A stretch of 64,000 bases of DNA from Trabulsiella odontotermitis (GCF_030053895.1 NZ_CP125781.1:682001-746000), one strand, 5' to 3'; shown: positions 1-8,897, counted from the stretch's first letter. Made by a program: numbers and translations. The notes: generated by a model from the sequence alone, not told the origin.

Positions 1-472
1 AGTTGAAGAACTGGAAGCGGCGGCTCGACAGCCCGGAAATGCCTGCCATGGTCGGTAGCAGGGTGCGTACAAACGCCAGAAAACGCCCGGCAAGCAGCGC
101 CAGCAGGCCATGACGGTCAAACATGCAGGTCGCGCGCTGATGGTATTTCGCGGGGAGTTGCGCCAGCCAGCTTTTTACAATTTGCGTATTGCTGAGCCAG
201 CGTCCCTGGAAATAGCTCAGCCAGCAACCCAGACTGGCCGCGGTGGTCAGAATTACGAGGGTAGGTACAAAGTCCATGACGCCTTTTGCGACAAGCGCCC
301 CTGCCAGTAACAGCAAACTGTCGCCCGGTAAGAAAGAGGCAGGAAGCAAACCGTTTTCCAGAAACAACGTCGCAAACATAACCAGATAAACAACACCCAC
401 AACGTGAGGATTCGCCAGTGCAGCAAAGTCGTGCTGCCAGAGAGCGGCGACTATATCTTGAATGACTACCAT
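1..472 (-). CDS. yghB: DedA-family inner membrane protein YghB, 3' end cut by window edge
   Basis: Reading leftward from an ATG at 472, the frame is open to the window edge, giving about 157 residues that begin MVVIQDIVAALWQHDF. The sequence holds the DedA/SNARE-associated signature: an N-terminal hydrophobic stretch, a FLENGLLPASFLPGD-like loop, and a later GRFLAFVRTLLPTMAG segment with the conserved arginines. DedA proteins are inner membrane proteins linked to envelope homeostasis and lipid-carrier recycling; YghB and YqjA are partly redundant in E. coli. YghB is about 219 residues in E. coli, so roughly 60 residues lie outside. It lies downstream of metC on the same strand, as in E. coli. 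Confidence 0.9.
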   Translation of the reverse strand, partial: MVVIQDIVAALWQHDFAALANPHVVGVVYLVMFATLFLENGLLPASFLPGDSLLLLAGALVAKGVMDFVPTLVILTTAASLGCWLSYFQGRWLSNTQIVKSWLAQLPAKYHQRATCMFDRHGLLALLAGRFLAFVRTLLPTMAGISGLSSRRFQFFN

Positions 473-615
473 GAACTTTCCTAAAGAACCGCGCTTATTT
501 TGCTATTGTACTCCTGATGTTCCCCAAACACCTTGATCGCGGGCGCAACAAATACAGACAATTCTGAAGAAATTATCTGTAAATCTGTTCATTCAGGTGC
601 ACAGCCTGCGCCACT

Positions 616-1803
616 TTACACGATGCGACTGAACCCCGCCGCTAAATCCGCGATAAGATCGTCAACATTCTCTAAGCCGATGTGCACTCGCACCAGGGTA
701 CCGCTGAAATCGACCTCACCGCCGGGGCGCATGTGCGCGATTTGCTCAGGCTGATTGGCGAGGATCAGCGACTCGTAGCCGCCCCAGGAAAAGGCCATGC
801 TGAACAGCTCGAATGGATCGAGATAGGCGGAAAGTTCTGCGTCAGTGAGGCGTTTTTTCAGAACGAATGAGAACAAACCGCTGCTACCTGTAAAATCCCG
901 TTTCCAGTATTCGTGGCCTTTACTGCCTGCAAGTGCAGGATGGTTTACTCGTTCAACCTGCGGGTGGTTTGAGAGCCATTCGGCAATTTTAAGACTGCTT
1001 TCGTGATGCTGACGCAAACGCAGCCCGAGGGTACGTAAACCGCGGCTGGTCATGTAGGCGGTATCGGCATCCACCATCTGCCCCATCAGGTAAGCATTTT
1101 CCCGCAGACGATCCCAACAGCGGGCGTTGGCGACCGCGGTACCGATCATGCCGTCGGAATGGCCGATCAGGTATTTCGTGGCGGCCTGGATAGAAATATC
1201 GATGCCGAACTCCAGCGCCTTAAAAAGAATGCCTGCGGCCCAGGTGTTATCGATCATAATGATCGCCTCAGGGGCCACGCGGCGGACGGCCTGGACAATC
1301 GCCGGAACATCGTGAACTTCCATGGTGATCGACCCCGGCGATTCCAGAAACACCACTTTGGTGTTCGGCTTCACCAGTTGCGCGATGTCGGCGCCGATCA
1401 GCGGATCAAACCAACAAGTGCTGACGCCGAGCCGGGCAAGCATTTTGGTACAGAAATCCTGGCTGGGTTCGTAGGCGGTGTTGGTCATCAGCACTTCATC
1501 ACCCTGCTCGACAAACGCCAGAATGGAATTCGCGACCGCTGCCGCGCCGCAGGGGAAGAGGGCGCAACCGGCGCCGCCTTCCAGTTCGCACATCGCTTCC
1601 TGCAATGAGAAGTGGGTCAGCGTGCCGCGACGGCCATAAAACAGCTCGCCTTTCGCGCGGTTGCGGGTCGCTTGTTTTTTTGCGTCGACCGTGTCAAAAA
1701 CCAGAGAAGAGGCGCGCTGAATGACGCTGTTAACCGCGCCCAGCGTGTATTTTTTGCTACGCCCTGCGTTAACCAGCGCGGTGTCGAGGTGCTTGTCTGC
1801 CAT
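616..1803 (-). CDS. metC: Cystathionine beta-lyase MetC
   Basis: This is a 395-residue PLP enzyme of the Cys/Met metabolism family, the usual MetC length. It cleaves cystathionine to homocysteine, pyruvate and ammonia in the cytoplasm, the penultimate route to methionine. Lys210 in the segment SIQAATKYLIGHSDG is the expected PLP Schiff-base lysine, and the FYGRRGTLTH motif near residue 55 carries the Tyr/Arg that contact the cofactor of the neighbouring subunit. The ATG at 1803 follows a region with two to three MetJ-like boxes, so methionine repression is expected. It is divergent from exbB, as in E. coli and Salmonella. Confidence 0.96.
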   Translation of the reverse strand: MADKHLDTALVNAGRSKKYTLGAVNSVIQRASSLVFDTVDAKKQATRNRAKGELFYGRRGTLTHFSLQEAMCELEGGAGCALFPCGAAAVANSILAFVEQGDEVLMTNTAYEPSQDFCTKMLARLGVSTCWFDPLIGADIAQLVKPNTKVVFLESPGSITMEVHDVPAIVQAVRRVAPEAIIMIDNTWAAGILFKALEFGIDISIQAATKYLIGHSDGMIGTAVANARCWDRLRENAYLMGQMVDADTAYMTSRGLRTLGLRLRQHHESSLKIAEWLSNHPQVERVNHPALAGSKGHEYWKRDFTGSSGLFSFVLKKRLTDAELSAYLDPFELFSMAFSWGGYESLILANQPEQIAHMRPGGEVDFSGTLVRVHIGLENVDDLIADLAAGFSRIV

Positions 1804-1822
1804 GTTAATCTGCCTGTTTTTA

Positions 1823-1842
1823 TACGTCTGGACGTCCAGACT
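1823..1842 (-). promoter_or_regulatory. MetJ operator (met boxes) upstream of metC
   Basis: The stretch between 1823 and 1842 contains adjoining 8-bp units close to the met box AGACGTCT, including GGACGTCC and AGACGTAT on the metC strand. Tandem met boxes just upstream of metC are the known site of MetJ-SAM repression. The core of the array is palindromic around GGACGTCC. Confidence 0.7.
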
Positions 1843-1975
1843 ACCATGACTGATAAAAGCTGCACCAGTGGTTCACTGATAAAGCAGAATATTTTTCATA
1901 GAGAAGAAATGCGCTTTTTTTACTGCGTCAGCGCAAGGAAAAGAAGTGTGATTTACGGCACTATGTAAATACTAA

Positions 1976-1990
1976 TGAGAACGACTATCA
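1976..1990 (+). promoter_or_regulatory. Fur box upstream of exbB
   Basis: TGAGAACGACTATCA matches the 7-1-7 Fur consensus TGATAATNATTATCA at 11 or 12 of 14 positions. It sits about 65 bp upstream of the exbB start, where iron repression of exbBD is known in E. coli. Confidence 0.7.
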
Positions 1991-2053
1991 ATTCGACGAC
2001 GTTTTGATATTATTAGCTCAGTTTTTTTGTGACAGACATCCTGGAGATGCAGA

Positions 2054-2788
2054 GTGGGTAATAATTTGATGCAGGCGGATCTCTCCGTTTGGGGTATGTA
2101 TCATCATGCCGACATCGTGGTTAAGGTCGTGATGATTGGTCTGGTGCTGGCGTCGGTCGTCACCTGGGCCATTTTCTTCAGTAAAAGCGCCGAGCTCCTG
2201 TCTCATAAGCGTCGCCTCAAGCGTGAACAAAAGCAACTGAGCGAAGCCCGTTCCCTCGATCAGGCCAGTGAAATCGCTGCCGCTTTCCACGGTAAAAGCC
2301 TGAGCACGCTGTTGCTGAACGAAGCACAGAACGAGTTAGAACTGTCCGCCGGTTCGGAAGATAACGAAGGCATTAAAGAGCGTACCGGGTTCCGCCTGGA
2401 GCGCCGCGTCGCCGCAGTGAGTCGCCATATGGGGCGCGGCAACGGCTATCTGGCGACCATTGGCGCTATTTCTCCATTCGTCGGTCTGTTTGGCACCGTC
2501 TGGGGGATCATGAACAGTTTCATCGGTATCGCTCAGACGCAGACCACCAACCTTGCGGTCGTCGCTCCGGGGATCGCGGAAGCGCTGCTGGCGACGGCGA
2601 TCGGGCTGTTTGCGGCGATCCCGGCGGTCGTTATCTACAACATTTTTGCTCGTATGATTGGCAGCTATAAAGCGACCCTCGGCGACGTGGCGGCGCAGGT
2701 GCTGCTGTTGCAGAGCCGCGATTTAGATCTTAACGCCAGCGGTGTTACGCATCCGGTTCGTACGGCTCAGAAATTACGTGTAGGTTAA
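2054..2788 (+). CDS. exbB: TonB-system energiser ExbB
   Basis: This 244-residue inner membrane protein forms the pentameric proton channel scaffold of the ExbB-ExbD-TonB complex, which powers outer-membrane uptake of siderophores, haem and cobalamin. The protein begins MGNNLMQADLSVW like E. coli ExbB, from a GTG at 2054. Three hydrophobic segments are visible: near residue 25, and a pair around 130-155 and 170-200 (IGAISPFVGLFGTVWGI and ALLATAIGLFAAIPAVV). The last two carry the MotA/TolQ/ExbB proton-channel domain. exbD follows after 6 bases, and a Fur box lies upstream. Confidence 0.97.
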   Translation: MGNNLMQADLSVWGMYHHADIVVKVVMIGLVLASVVTWAIFFSKSAELLSHKRRLKREQKQLSEARSLDQASEIAAAFHGKSLSTLLLNEAQNELELSAGSEDNEGIKERTGFRLERRVAAVSRHMGRGNGYLATIGAISPFVGLFGTVWGIMNSFIGIAQTQTTNLAVVAPGIAEALLATAIGLFAAIPAVVIYNIFARMIGSYKATLGDVAAQVLLLQSRDLDLNASGVTHPVRTAQKLRVG

Positions 2789-2794
2789 TGCTTT

Positions 2795-3220
2795 ATGGCG
2801 ATGCGTCTTAACGAAAATCTGGACGATAACGGTGAAATGCATGAAATCAACGTGACGCCGTTTATCGACGTTATGCTGGTGCTGCTGATCATCTTCATGG
2901 TAGCGGCACCGCTCGCCACCGTGGACGTTAAAGTCAATCTTCCGGCGTCCTCCAGCCAGCCGCAGCCGCGTCCGGAAAAACCGATTTATCTGTCAGTGAA
3001 AGCGGATAAAACGATGTTCCTCGGCAACGATCCGGTAACGGAAGCGGATATGATCACCACGCTGAACGCAGCGACGGAAGGTAAAAAAGACACCACCATT
3101 TTCTTCCGTGCGGATAAAACCGTCGATTATGAAACGATGATGAAAGTGATGGATACACTCCATCAGGCGGGCTATCTGAAGATTGGTCTGGTAGGGCAAG
3201 AGGTCACACAAGCGAAGTAA
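2795..3220 (+). CDS. exbD: TonB-system energiser ExbD
   Basis: This is a 141-residue protein with one transmembrane helix near residues 22-42 and a periplasmic domain. The helix starts VTPFIDVMLVLLIIFMV and contains the proton-carrying aspartate (Asp25 in E. coli). It partners with ExbB inside the channel and passes proton-motive force to TonB. Length and sequence agree with E. coli ExbD throughout. The genes are translationally close, and a hairpin terminator follows at 3241. Confidence 0.97.
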   Translation: MAMRLNENLDDNGEMHEINVTPFIDVMLVLLIIFMVAAPLATVDVKVNLPASSSQPQPRPEKPIYLSVKADKTMFLGNDPVTEADMITTLNAATEGKKDTTIFFRADKTVDYETMMKVMDTLHQAGYLKIGLVGQEVTQAK

Positions 3221-3240
3221 TCCGTGTGATGCAGGGTGAG

Positions 3241-3265
3241 AAGGCTGGTCTGCCAGCCTTTTTTA
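3241..3265 (+). terminator. Rho-independent terminator after exbD
   Basis: AAGGCTGG, the loop TC and TGCCAGCCTT form a stem followed by TTTTTATTT. It ends exbBD transcription. The facing minus-strand gene stops at 3263, so its T-tract overlaps that gene's end. Confidence 0.8.
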
Positions 3266-3682
3266 TTTCTTCTTCTTCGGTGTGTCGTCCAGCGCCACAT
3301 TGTTGACGTTCGCGGTGCGCATCTTGCCTTCTGCCAGTCTGCGCGACAGGCGCAGTGTTGCGGCCTCACGCGCCAGAATGTGCTGGTAGTTGGCTTCGAT
3401 ACGCGCCAGCAGCTTCTCTTTCAGTTCTGGTTTGCGCGCAATGATTTCCTCAATGGCGGCGCCGTAAATCTCTTCTTTCACCTGCCAGGCGTAGATATCG
3501 CGGCGGTTTTGCCACTTCATTTTGACCAGTGCGGCGGGAATGGACATCACGGCCTGTGCCGTATGTTCAATGGCGGCGTTTTTTTCGTTAATCAGCACCG
3601 TCAGGTTCTGATGGCGAATAATGTCATCGCTGTTTCTGTCGTCTAAAGTCAAATAGACGTTATTATCTTCAACATCTTTCAT
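3263..3682 (-). CDS. Hypothetical protein, second gene of a two-gene operon
   Basis: I do not recognise this 139-residue protein. It is soluble-looking, with no signal peptide or membrane segment. It is rich in predicted helix (QVKEEIYGAAIEEIIARKP and EKLLARIEANYQHILARE) and ends in a basic PKKKK tail. Its ATG overlaps the stop of the upstream gene (ATGA at 3679-3682), so the two are translationally coupled. The pair sits between exbD and yghZ, where E. coli has other genes, so it is an accessory insertion in this backbone. Function unknown. Confidence 0.6.
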   Translation of the reverse strand: MKDVEDNNVYLTLDDRNSDDIIRHQNLTVLINEKNAAIEHTAQAVMSIPAALVKMKWQNRRDIYAWQVKEEIYGAAIEEIIARKPELKEKLLARIEANYQHILAREAATLRLSRRLAEGKMRTANVNNVALDDTPKKKK

Positions 3683-4092
3683 GTTGATGACTCGTCGAGA
3701 AATTTATAAAAAACAGGTGAATCAGTCTCACGGGTTATTAAATTAAGCCAAATTTCATTACCGGATTCATTTATAAATGTCGTTTTTTCAGTAATAATTT
3801 GACTTAATTCCTGAGCGTCAATTTCACCTTCCGCTTGTAAATCATTCATGGCTCTGGCAAAAGCTTCAATTTTAATCACACGAAACAAACGGTCTTTAAT
3901 ATGGCGGTCGCGCTCTTCCAGTAACATATTTCGCGACTGGCCGTTATGCGCAACCGTCGCTAAAATATCTTTTTCATGTTTCGCCAGCGTGCTTTTACTT
4001 TGTGTTAGATTAGCATTTTTATCTGCTTCCCCGGTTTCCTTCTCCATTGCAGATAAGTGGAAACGAGCCGGGATAAGCGTCTCGGGTATCAT
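3679..4092 (-). CDS. Hypothetical protein, first gene of a two-gene operon
   Basis: I do not recognise this 137-residue protein. It is charged, probably cytosolic and largely helical, with a central stretch rich in Glu, Arg and Lys (NMLLEERDRHIKDRLFRVIK). AAGGA lies 8 bases before the ATG at 4092. It is followed by a coupled gene through an ATGA overlap and is divergent from the membrane-anchored gene at 4195, across about 100 bp. Both partners and the divergent gene appear intact. Function unknown. Confidence 0.6.
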   Translation of the reverse strand: MIPETLIPARFHLSAMEKETGEADKNANLTQSKSTLAKHEKDILATVAHNGQSRNMLLEERDRHIKDRLFRVIKIEAFARAMNDLQAEGEIDAQELSQIITEKTTFINESGNEIWLNLITRETDSPVFYKFLDESST

Positions 4093-4145
4093 TGATGATG
4101 TCCTTTTTATTCAACACAATAGAGGGGATGCAGAATTGAGGTTCG

Positions 4146-4174
4146 TTGACAATATCATGGTGTAATTTTAAAAT
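4146..4174 (+). promoter_or_regulatory. Strong sigma70-type promoter
   Basis: TTGACA at 4146-4151, a 17-bp spacer, and TAAAAT at 4169-4174. The start codon it serves is at 4195, so the leader is very short, with GGAG at 4184-4187. Confidence 0.6.
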
Positions 4175-4194
4175 CAAAAAAAATGGAGCAAACC

Positions 4195-4698
4195 ATGAAC
4201 AGCATAATTTATTTTGTGATAGCACTGTTATTGCTCACAGCGGTAATTCTTTTCTTAATGCCCGGGAACAATAAAAAGCCGCGAGGCGAAGGGCACACCG
4301 GCCCGGAATCTGTGTATCCGATGAGCAAGGAAGAGGGCGAAGATCACTTTTCAGTGCTGATGAATGCTATCACGCCGGTGTGGTACTGGCGGGTTAATCA
4401 TGAATATATCGATTTCCTGCACGCAACAATTAAAGGGATGAGCATGGCGGAAATAAATGCCGTGCCTGGTTTATTTGATGCCCAGCGGCGCTGTAGCGAT
4501 CTCAATTCAGCGGTATATAAATATTACGACACGTTAAAAAAACGCTGCCTGAATGGCGAACAGGTTTCTCGTGCCGATCTCGATGTGTTGAACCTGCAGC
4601 AATGTTTTCGCGAATTCAGCCTCGATGCCTGGCCTGCGCTGGTGGCGCTGGTCTGGCCGGAGTTTCAACGCCCGTGGATCAATCCGGAAGATATCTGA
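4195..4698 (+). CDS. Hypothetical single-pass membrane protein
   Basis: This 167-residue protein has one N-terminal hydrophobic helix at residues 4-22 (IIYFVIALLLLTAVILFLM) and then a soluble domain rich in aromatic residues (TPVWYWRVNHEYIDFLHA, WPALVALVWPEFQRPW). The helix has no obvious signal-peptidase site, so it is probably an anchor. The ATG at 4195 is preferred over 4183 because GGAG lies 6 bases before it. It is divergent from the two-gene operon ending at 4092 and driven by a near-consensus promoter. Not a family I can name. Confidence 0.6.
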   Translation: MNSIIYFVIALLLLTAVILFLMPGNNKKPRGEGHTGPESVYPMSKEEGEDHFSVLMNAITPVWYWRVNHEYIDFLHATIKGMSMAEINAVPGLFDAQRRCSDLNSAVYKYYDTLKKRCLNGEQVSRADLDVLNLQQCFREFSLDAWPALVALVWPEFQRPWINPEDI

Positions 4699-4725
4699 AA
4701 AAACCCCTCTCAGGCGAGAGGGGCT
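4699..4725 (-). terminator. Rho-independent terminator for yghZ
   Basis: CCCCTCTC and GAGAGGGG pair across AGGC. On the minus strand the stem is followed by a run of six T, placing it directly after the yghZ stop. On the plus strand no T-run follows. Confidence 0.75.
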
Positions 4726-4731
4726 GGTGGT

Positions 4732-5772
4732 TTACTTATCTGACGATGCCTGCCACAGATTCAACTGCCCGTCCGCGACGTGTTTATCGATCTGCGCCAG
4801 TTCCTCAGCGCTGAACGACAGGTCATTCAGCGCCTGAACGTTTTCCTCCAGTTGCTCCGGGCGGCTCGCGCCAATCAGCACCGAGGTCACGCGGTTATCC
4901 TTCAGCAGCCAGCTCAGCGCCATTTGCGCCATCGACTGTCCGCGCTGTTGCGCCATGTCGTGCAGCAGGCGCAGGCTCCTGAGGTTGCTTTCGCTCAACA
5001 TGTTCTCGGTCAGGCCGCGCGCTTTTTTCCCTTCCACCTGCATACGTGAACCATCCGGGATGCCGTTGAGGTATTTCCCGGTCAGCAGCCCCTGCGCCAG
5101 CGGCGTAAAGGCGATGCAGCCAACGCCATTGTCCTGCAGCGTGTCGAGCAGCCCGCTGCTGTCCACCCAACGGTTCAACAGATTATAGGATGGCTGGTGG
5201 ATGAGCACCGGGATCTTCCATTCGCGCAACAACTCCACCATTTTCTGTGTCCGCTCTGGCGAGTAGGACGAGATGCCGACGTACAGCGCTTTACCGCTCA
5301 GCACCGCCTGCGCTAATGCTGACGCGGTTTCCTCCATCGGCGTTTTTTCATCAACGCGATGCGAGTAAAAAATATCGACATACTCCAGCCCCATCCGTTT
5401 CAGGCTCTGGTCGAGGCTCGCCAGCAGATATTTGCGCGAGCCGCCGGAACCATACGGGCCAGGCCACATGTCATAACCAGCTTTCGTGGAGACGATCAGT
5501 TCGTCGCGATAACCGGCAAAATCTTCGCGCAACAGACGGCCAAAGTTTTCTTCAGCGCTGCCCGGTGGTGGGCCATAGTTGTTTGCCAGATCAAAATGCG
5601 TAATTCCCAGATCGAAGGCTTTACGCAGCAGAGCGCGCTGGGATTCCAGCGTATTGACGTGGCCGAAACTGTGCCACAGGCCGAGCGACAAGGCGGGTAA
5701 CTGCAAGCCGCTGTTGCCACAGTAACGATACTGCATCTGCTCGTAGCGGGCAGGATTGGCTAACCAGGCCAT
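4732..5772 (-). CDS. yghZ: Aldo-keto reductase, L-glyceraldehyde 3-phosphate reductase YghZ
   Basis: This is a 346-residue AKR14-type aldo-keto reductase, full length and close to E. coli YghZ. The family reduces L-glyceraldehyde 3-phosphate and methylglyoxal with NADPH. The catalytic tetrad can be placed: Asp and Tyr in HFDLANNYGPPPGSAEE, Lys in STKAGYDMWPGPYGSGG, and His in IFYSHRVDE. The C-terminal SVLIGASRPEQLEENV segment holds NADPH-binding residues. It has its own terminator and stands alone. Confidence 0.94.
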   Translation of the reverse strand: MAWLANPARYEQMQYRYCGNSGLQLPALSLGLWHSFGHVNTLESQRALLRKAFDLGITHFDLANNYGPPPGSAEENFGRLLREDFAGYRDELIVSTKAGYDMWPGPYGSGGSRKYLLASLDQSLKRMGLEYVDIFYSHRVDEKTPMEETASALAQAVLSGKALYVGISSYSPERTQKMVELLREWKIPVLIHQPSYNLLNRWVDSSGLLDTLQDNGVGCIAFTPLAQGLLTGKYLNGIPDGSRMQVEGKKARGLTENMLSESNLRSLRLLHDMAQQRGQSMAQMALSWLLKDNRVTSVLIGASRPEQLEENVQALNDLSFSAEELAQIDKHVADGQLNLWQASSDK

Positions 5773-5897
5773 GATGTCTCCTTCACTGATTGTTATTTTC
5801 GAAACACTGTTTCTATCTTACTCCGTTTGCGACGGCGATCACGTTGCGCCGATCACAACCCGGTGCGACGTATGACAAGAAACTGGCTGGAGAGGGA

Positions 5898-5921
5898 ATA
5901 ACCGGGCGAGAGCCGCCCGGC
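5898..5921 (-). terminator. Hairpin downstream of yghU
   Basis: CCGGGCG and CGCCCGG form a 7-bp GC stem with a 5-base loop just after the yghU stop. Only TTATT follows on the minus strand, so termination may be partial. Confidence 0.45.
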
Positions 5922-5932
5922 TGATGTGTCGA

Positions 5933-6799
5933 TTAAGCCTGACGTTTATCTTCCGTATGGGTGTCAAAATCGCTGGCGTCATGGCGTTCATGCAGTTGTT
6001 CGTCCAGCGGGCCATTGGTCCGGTTAACGATGCGTCCACGTTTCACGGCAGGGCGGTTAGCGACATCGTTCGCCCAGCGCAGCACATTTTTATAGCTCTG
6101 CGCATCAAGGAATTCCGCCGCATTGTAAACGGAGCCGAGCAGTACGTTGCCATACCATGGCCAGATAGCGATATCAGCGATGGTGTACTCTTCCCCCGCC
6201 ACATAACGCCCGCGTGCCAGTTGTTTATCCAGCACATCTAACTGACGTTTCGCTTCCATCGCAAAGCGATTGATCGCGTATTCAATTTTCACCGGCGCGT
6301 AGCTGTAGAAGTGACCAAAACCGCCGCCGAGGAAAGGAGCCGAGCCCTGCAGCCAGAACAGCCAGTTGAGCGTTTCGGTGCGGGCAGCAGGATCTTTCGG
6401 CAAGAAGTGACCGAATTTTTCTGCCAGATAAAGCAGAATGTTGCCGGATTCAAAGACTCGCGTCGGCGGGGTGGTGGAATGGTCGCGCAGTGCCGGAATT
6501 TTCGAGTTCGGGTTGACGTCCACGAAGCCGCTGGAGAACTGATCGCCTTCGCCGATGCGAATCAGCCACGCATCATATTCCGCACCAGTGACGCCCAGCG
6601 CCAGCAACTCTTCCAGCATGATCGTCACTTTCTGACCGTTCGGCGTGCCGAGCGAATAAAGCTGAAGTGGGTGCTTACCTACAGGGAGTTCTTTTTCGTG
6701 CGTAGGGCCGGAGACCGGGCGGTTAATGTTTGCGAACGCGCCGCCGTTGTTTTGTTTCCATTCCCATACTTTTGGAGGTTGGTACGTGTTGTCTGACAT
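5933..6799 (-). CDS. yghU: Glutathione transferase-like disulfide-bond oxidoreductase YghU
   Basis: This is a 288-residue Nu-class GST homologue. E. coli YghU binds two glutathione molecules and has disulfide reductase activity. The thioredoxin-like N-terminal domain is visible (LQLYSLGTPNGQKVTIMLEE at about residues 46-65), and the substrate-contact segment NPNSKIPALRD follows. The helical C-terminal GST domain contains YTIADIAIWPWYGN. It lies divergent from gss, a glutathionylspermidine enzyme, as in E. coli-like genomes, so both act in thiol metabolism. Confidence 0.94.
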   Translation of the reverse strand: MSDNTYQPPKVWEWKQNNGGAFANINRPVSGPTHEKELPVGKHPLQLYSLGTPNGQKVTIMLEELLALGVTGAEYDAWLIRIGEGDQFSSGFVDVNPNSKIPALRDHSTTPPTRVFESGNILLYLAEKFGHFLPKDPAARTETLNWLFWLQGSAPFLGGGFGHFYSYAPVKIEYAINRFAMEAKRQLDVLDKQLARGRYVAGEEYTIADIAIWPWYGNVLLGSVYNAAEFLDAQSYKNVLRWANDVANRPAVKRGRIVNRTNGPLDEQLHERHDASDFDTHTEDKRQA

Positions 6800-6985
6800 G
6801 TTAGCCTGCCTTTTTCCTGGGTTGTTGAGGCAGTGTAGCAGGAGTTACGGGAAGGGTTTAACGAACTGAGGCGTTAATGCGCACGCGACGCAGCGGTGCT
6901 ATTATAGCCTCACTTCTGACCGGTCATGCCTGCGCAATGTTCACAGAAGGAATATGCTCAGGTGGTCTTTTCCTAAGGTTTACAC

Positions 6986-8857
6986 ATGAGTACAGGAACA
7001 CAGAGTAGCGATGCCCCATTCGGAACGCTGTTGGGGTATGCGCCAGGCGGCGTAGCAATTTACTCTTCCAATTACAGCAGTTTAGATCCCGATTTTTCCC
7101 ACGACGATCCCTCATTTCGTAGCTATATCGGCAACGAATATATGGGCCACAAATGGCAGTGCGTTGAGTTTGCGCGCCGCTTTCTGTATCTGACCTACGG
7201 TTTCGTGTTCACCGATGTTGGGATGGCGTATGAGATCTTCTCGTTGCGCTTCCTGCGCGAAGTGGTGAATGACAATCTCCTGCCGCTGAAGGCGTTTGCT
7301 AATGGCTCCCGCCGCCCGCCGGTGGCGGGTTCCTTGCTGATCTGGCAAAAAGGCGGTGAGTTTCATCAGACCGGTCACGTCGCGGTGGTGACGCAACTGG
7401 TGGGTAATAAGGTGCGTATCGCCGAACAGAACGTGGCGCACCATCCACTGCCGCCGGGGCAGCAATGGACGCGCGAGCTGACGCTTGAAGTGAAAGATGG
7501 TGTCTATACCATTCACGACACCTTCGACGACACTGCCATTCTTGGCTGGATGATCCAGACCGACGATGCGCAGTACAGCCTGCCGCAACCGGCAAGCCCG
7601 GCCAGACTGATGGCCATCCACGGCGCACGGCTGGAAAATCACGGTCAGTTTGATGGCAAATGGCTTAACGAACAGGATTCGCTCCAGCGCGCCTATGTGC
7701 GTGCCAACGGTCATGTGATCAACAAAGATCCGTACCAGTATTTCACCATTTCCGAGACCGGCGAGCAGGAATTGATTAAGGCCACCAACGAACTGCATCT
7801 GATGTATCTGCACGCTACCGATAAAGTGCTAAGAGATGACAACCTGCTGGCGTTGTTCGATATCCCGAAAATTCTCTGGCCGCGACTGCGTCTCTCCTGG
7901 CAACTCCGGCGCCACCATATGATCACCGGTCGTATGGATTTCTGTATGGATGAGCGTGGGTTGAAGGTGTACGAATACAACGCCGATTCCGCCTCCTGCC
8001 ATACCGAAGGGGGCGTAATCCTCGAAGAGTGGGCGAAACTGGGCCTTTCGGGTAAAGGCTATAACCCGGCGGAAGATCTGCTTGATGAACTGACCGGCGC
8101 GTGGGGCCACAGCCAGGCACGTCCGTTCGTGCACATCATGCAGGACAAGGATCTTGAAGAGGATTACCACGCGCAGTTTATGCAGCGTGCGCTGACTAAC
8201 GCCGGGTTTGAAAGCAAAATCCTTCATGGCCTCAGTGAACTGCGCTGGGACGATGCCGGGCAGCTTATTGATGACGACGGGCGGCACGTGAACTGCGTCT
8301 GGAAAACCTGGGCGTGGGAAACGGCGCTTGAGCAGGTGCGGGAAGTCAGTGAAACGGAATACGCGGCGGTGCCGATTCGTACCGGTCATCCGCAAAATGA
8401 GGTGCGCTTAATCGACGTCCTGTTGCGTCCGGAAGTGCTGGTGTTCGAACCGCTGTGGACGGTGATCCCTGGCAACAAAGCGATCCTGCCGGTGCTCTGG
8501 TCGCTGTTCCCGGGTCATCGCTATTTGCTGGATACCGATTTCACCGTCACCGAAGCACTGGCGAAAACCGGTTATGCCGTGAAGCCGATCTCCGGTCGCT
8601 GCGGCAGCAATATCGATCTGGTCAGCCACGACGATCGTCTGCTCGATCAAAGCTCCGGTAAGTTTGCCGACCGTAAAAATATCTACCAGCAACTGTGGTG
8701 TTTGCCGAACGTGGAGGGCAAATACATTCAGGTGTGTACCTTCACCGTGGGCGGCAGCTATGGCGGCACTTGCCTGCGCGGCGACGAGTCGCTGGTGATC
8801 AAAAAAGAGAGCGACATCGAACCGTTGATTGTGCTGAAGGATAAGGATTTTCTCTGA
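6986..8857 (+). CDS. gss: Bifunctional glutathionylspermidine synthetase/amidase Gss
   Basis: This 623-residue cytoplasmic enzyme joins glutathione to spermidine using ATP (C-terminal ATP-grasp domain) and hydrolyses the product (N-terminal CHAP amidase). Cys59 in EYMGHKWQCVEFARR is the amidase nucleophile, and the His of FHQTGHVAVV is its partner. The synthetase half includes the ATP-grasp motifs RMDFCMDERGLKVYEYNAD and KPISGRCGSNIDLV. Length matches the E. coli enzyme to within a few residues. It is monocistronic and faces the LysR gene, with a long hairpin between. Confidence 0.96.
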   Translation: MSTGTQSSDAPFGTLLGYAPGGVAIYSSNYSSLDPDFSHDDPSFRSYIGNEYMGHKWQCVEFARRFLYLTYGFVFTDVGMAYEIFSLRFLREVVNDNLLPLKAFANGSRRPPVAGSLLIWQKGGEFHQTGHVAVVTQLVGNKVRIAEQNVAHHPLPPGQQWTRELTLEVKDGVYTIHDTFDDTAILGWMIQTDDAQYSLPQPASPARLMAIHGARLENHGQFDGKWLNEQDSLQRAYVRANGHVINKDPYQYFTISETGEQELIKATNELHLMYLHATDKVLRDDNLLALFDIPKILWPRLRLSWQLRRHHMITGRMDFCMDERGLKVYEYNADSASCHTEGGVILEEWAKLGLSGKGYNPAEDLLDELTGAWGHSQARPFVHIMQDKDLEEDYHAQFMQRALTNAGFESKILHGLSELRWDDAGQLIDDDGRHVNCVWKTWAWETALEQVREVSETEYAAVPIRTGHPQNEVRLIDVLLRPEVLVFEPLWTVIPGNKAILPVLWSLFPGHRYLLDTDFTVTEALAKTGYAVKPISGRCGSNIDLVSHDDRLLDQSSGKFADRKNIYQQLWCLPNVEGKYIQVCTFTVGGSYGGTCLRGDESLVIKKESDIEPLIVLKDKDFL

Positions 8858-8863
8858 ACGGTC

Positions 8864-8897
8864 TGCGCTTCACGCTCACACGCTGCCGTGAAGCGCA
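8864..8897. terminator. Convergent hairpin between gss and the LysR gene
   Basis: TGCGCTTCACG at 8864-8874 pairs with CGTGAAGCGCA at 8887-8897, an 11-bp perfect stem with a 12-base loop. It overlaps the 3' end of the minus-strand regulator gene. Neither side has a U-tract, so it may act as a partial terminator or 3'-end protector. Confidence 0.4.

Noticed and set aside
1159..1608. Plus-strand 149-codon frame within metC
   Set aside because: Antisense shadow of a clear PLP enzyme.
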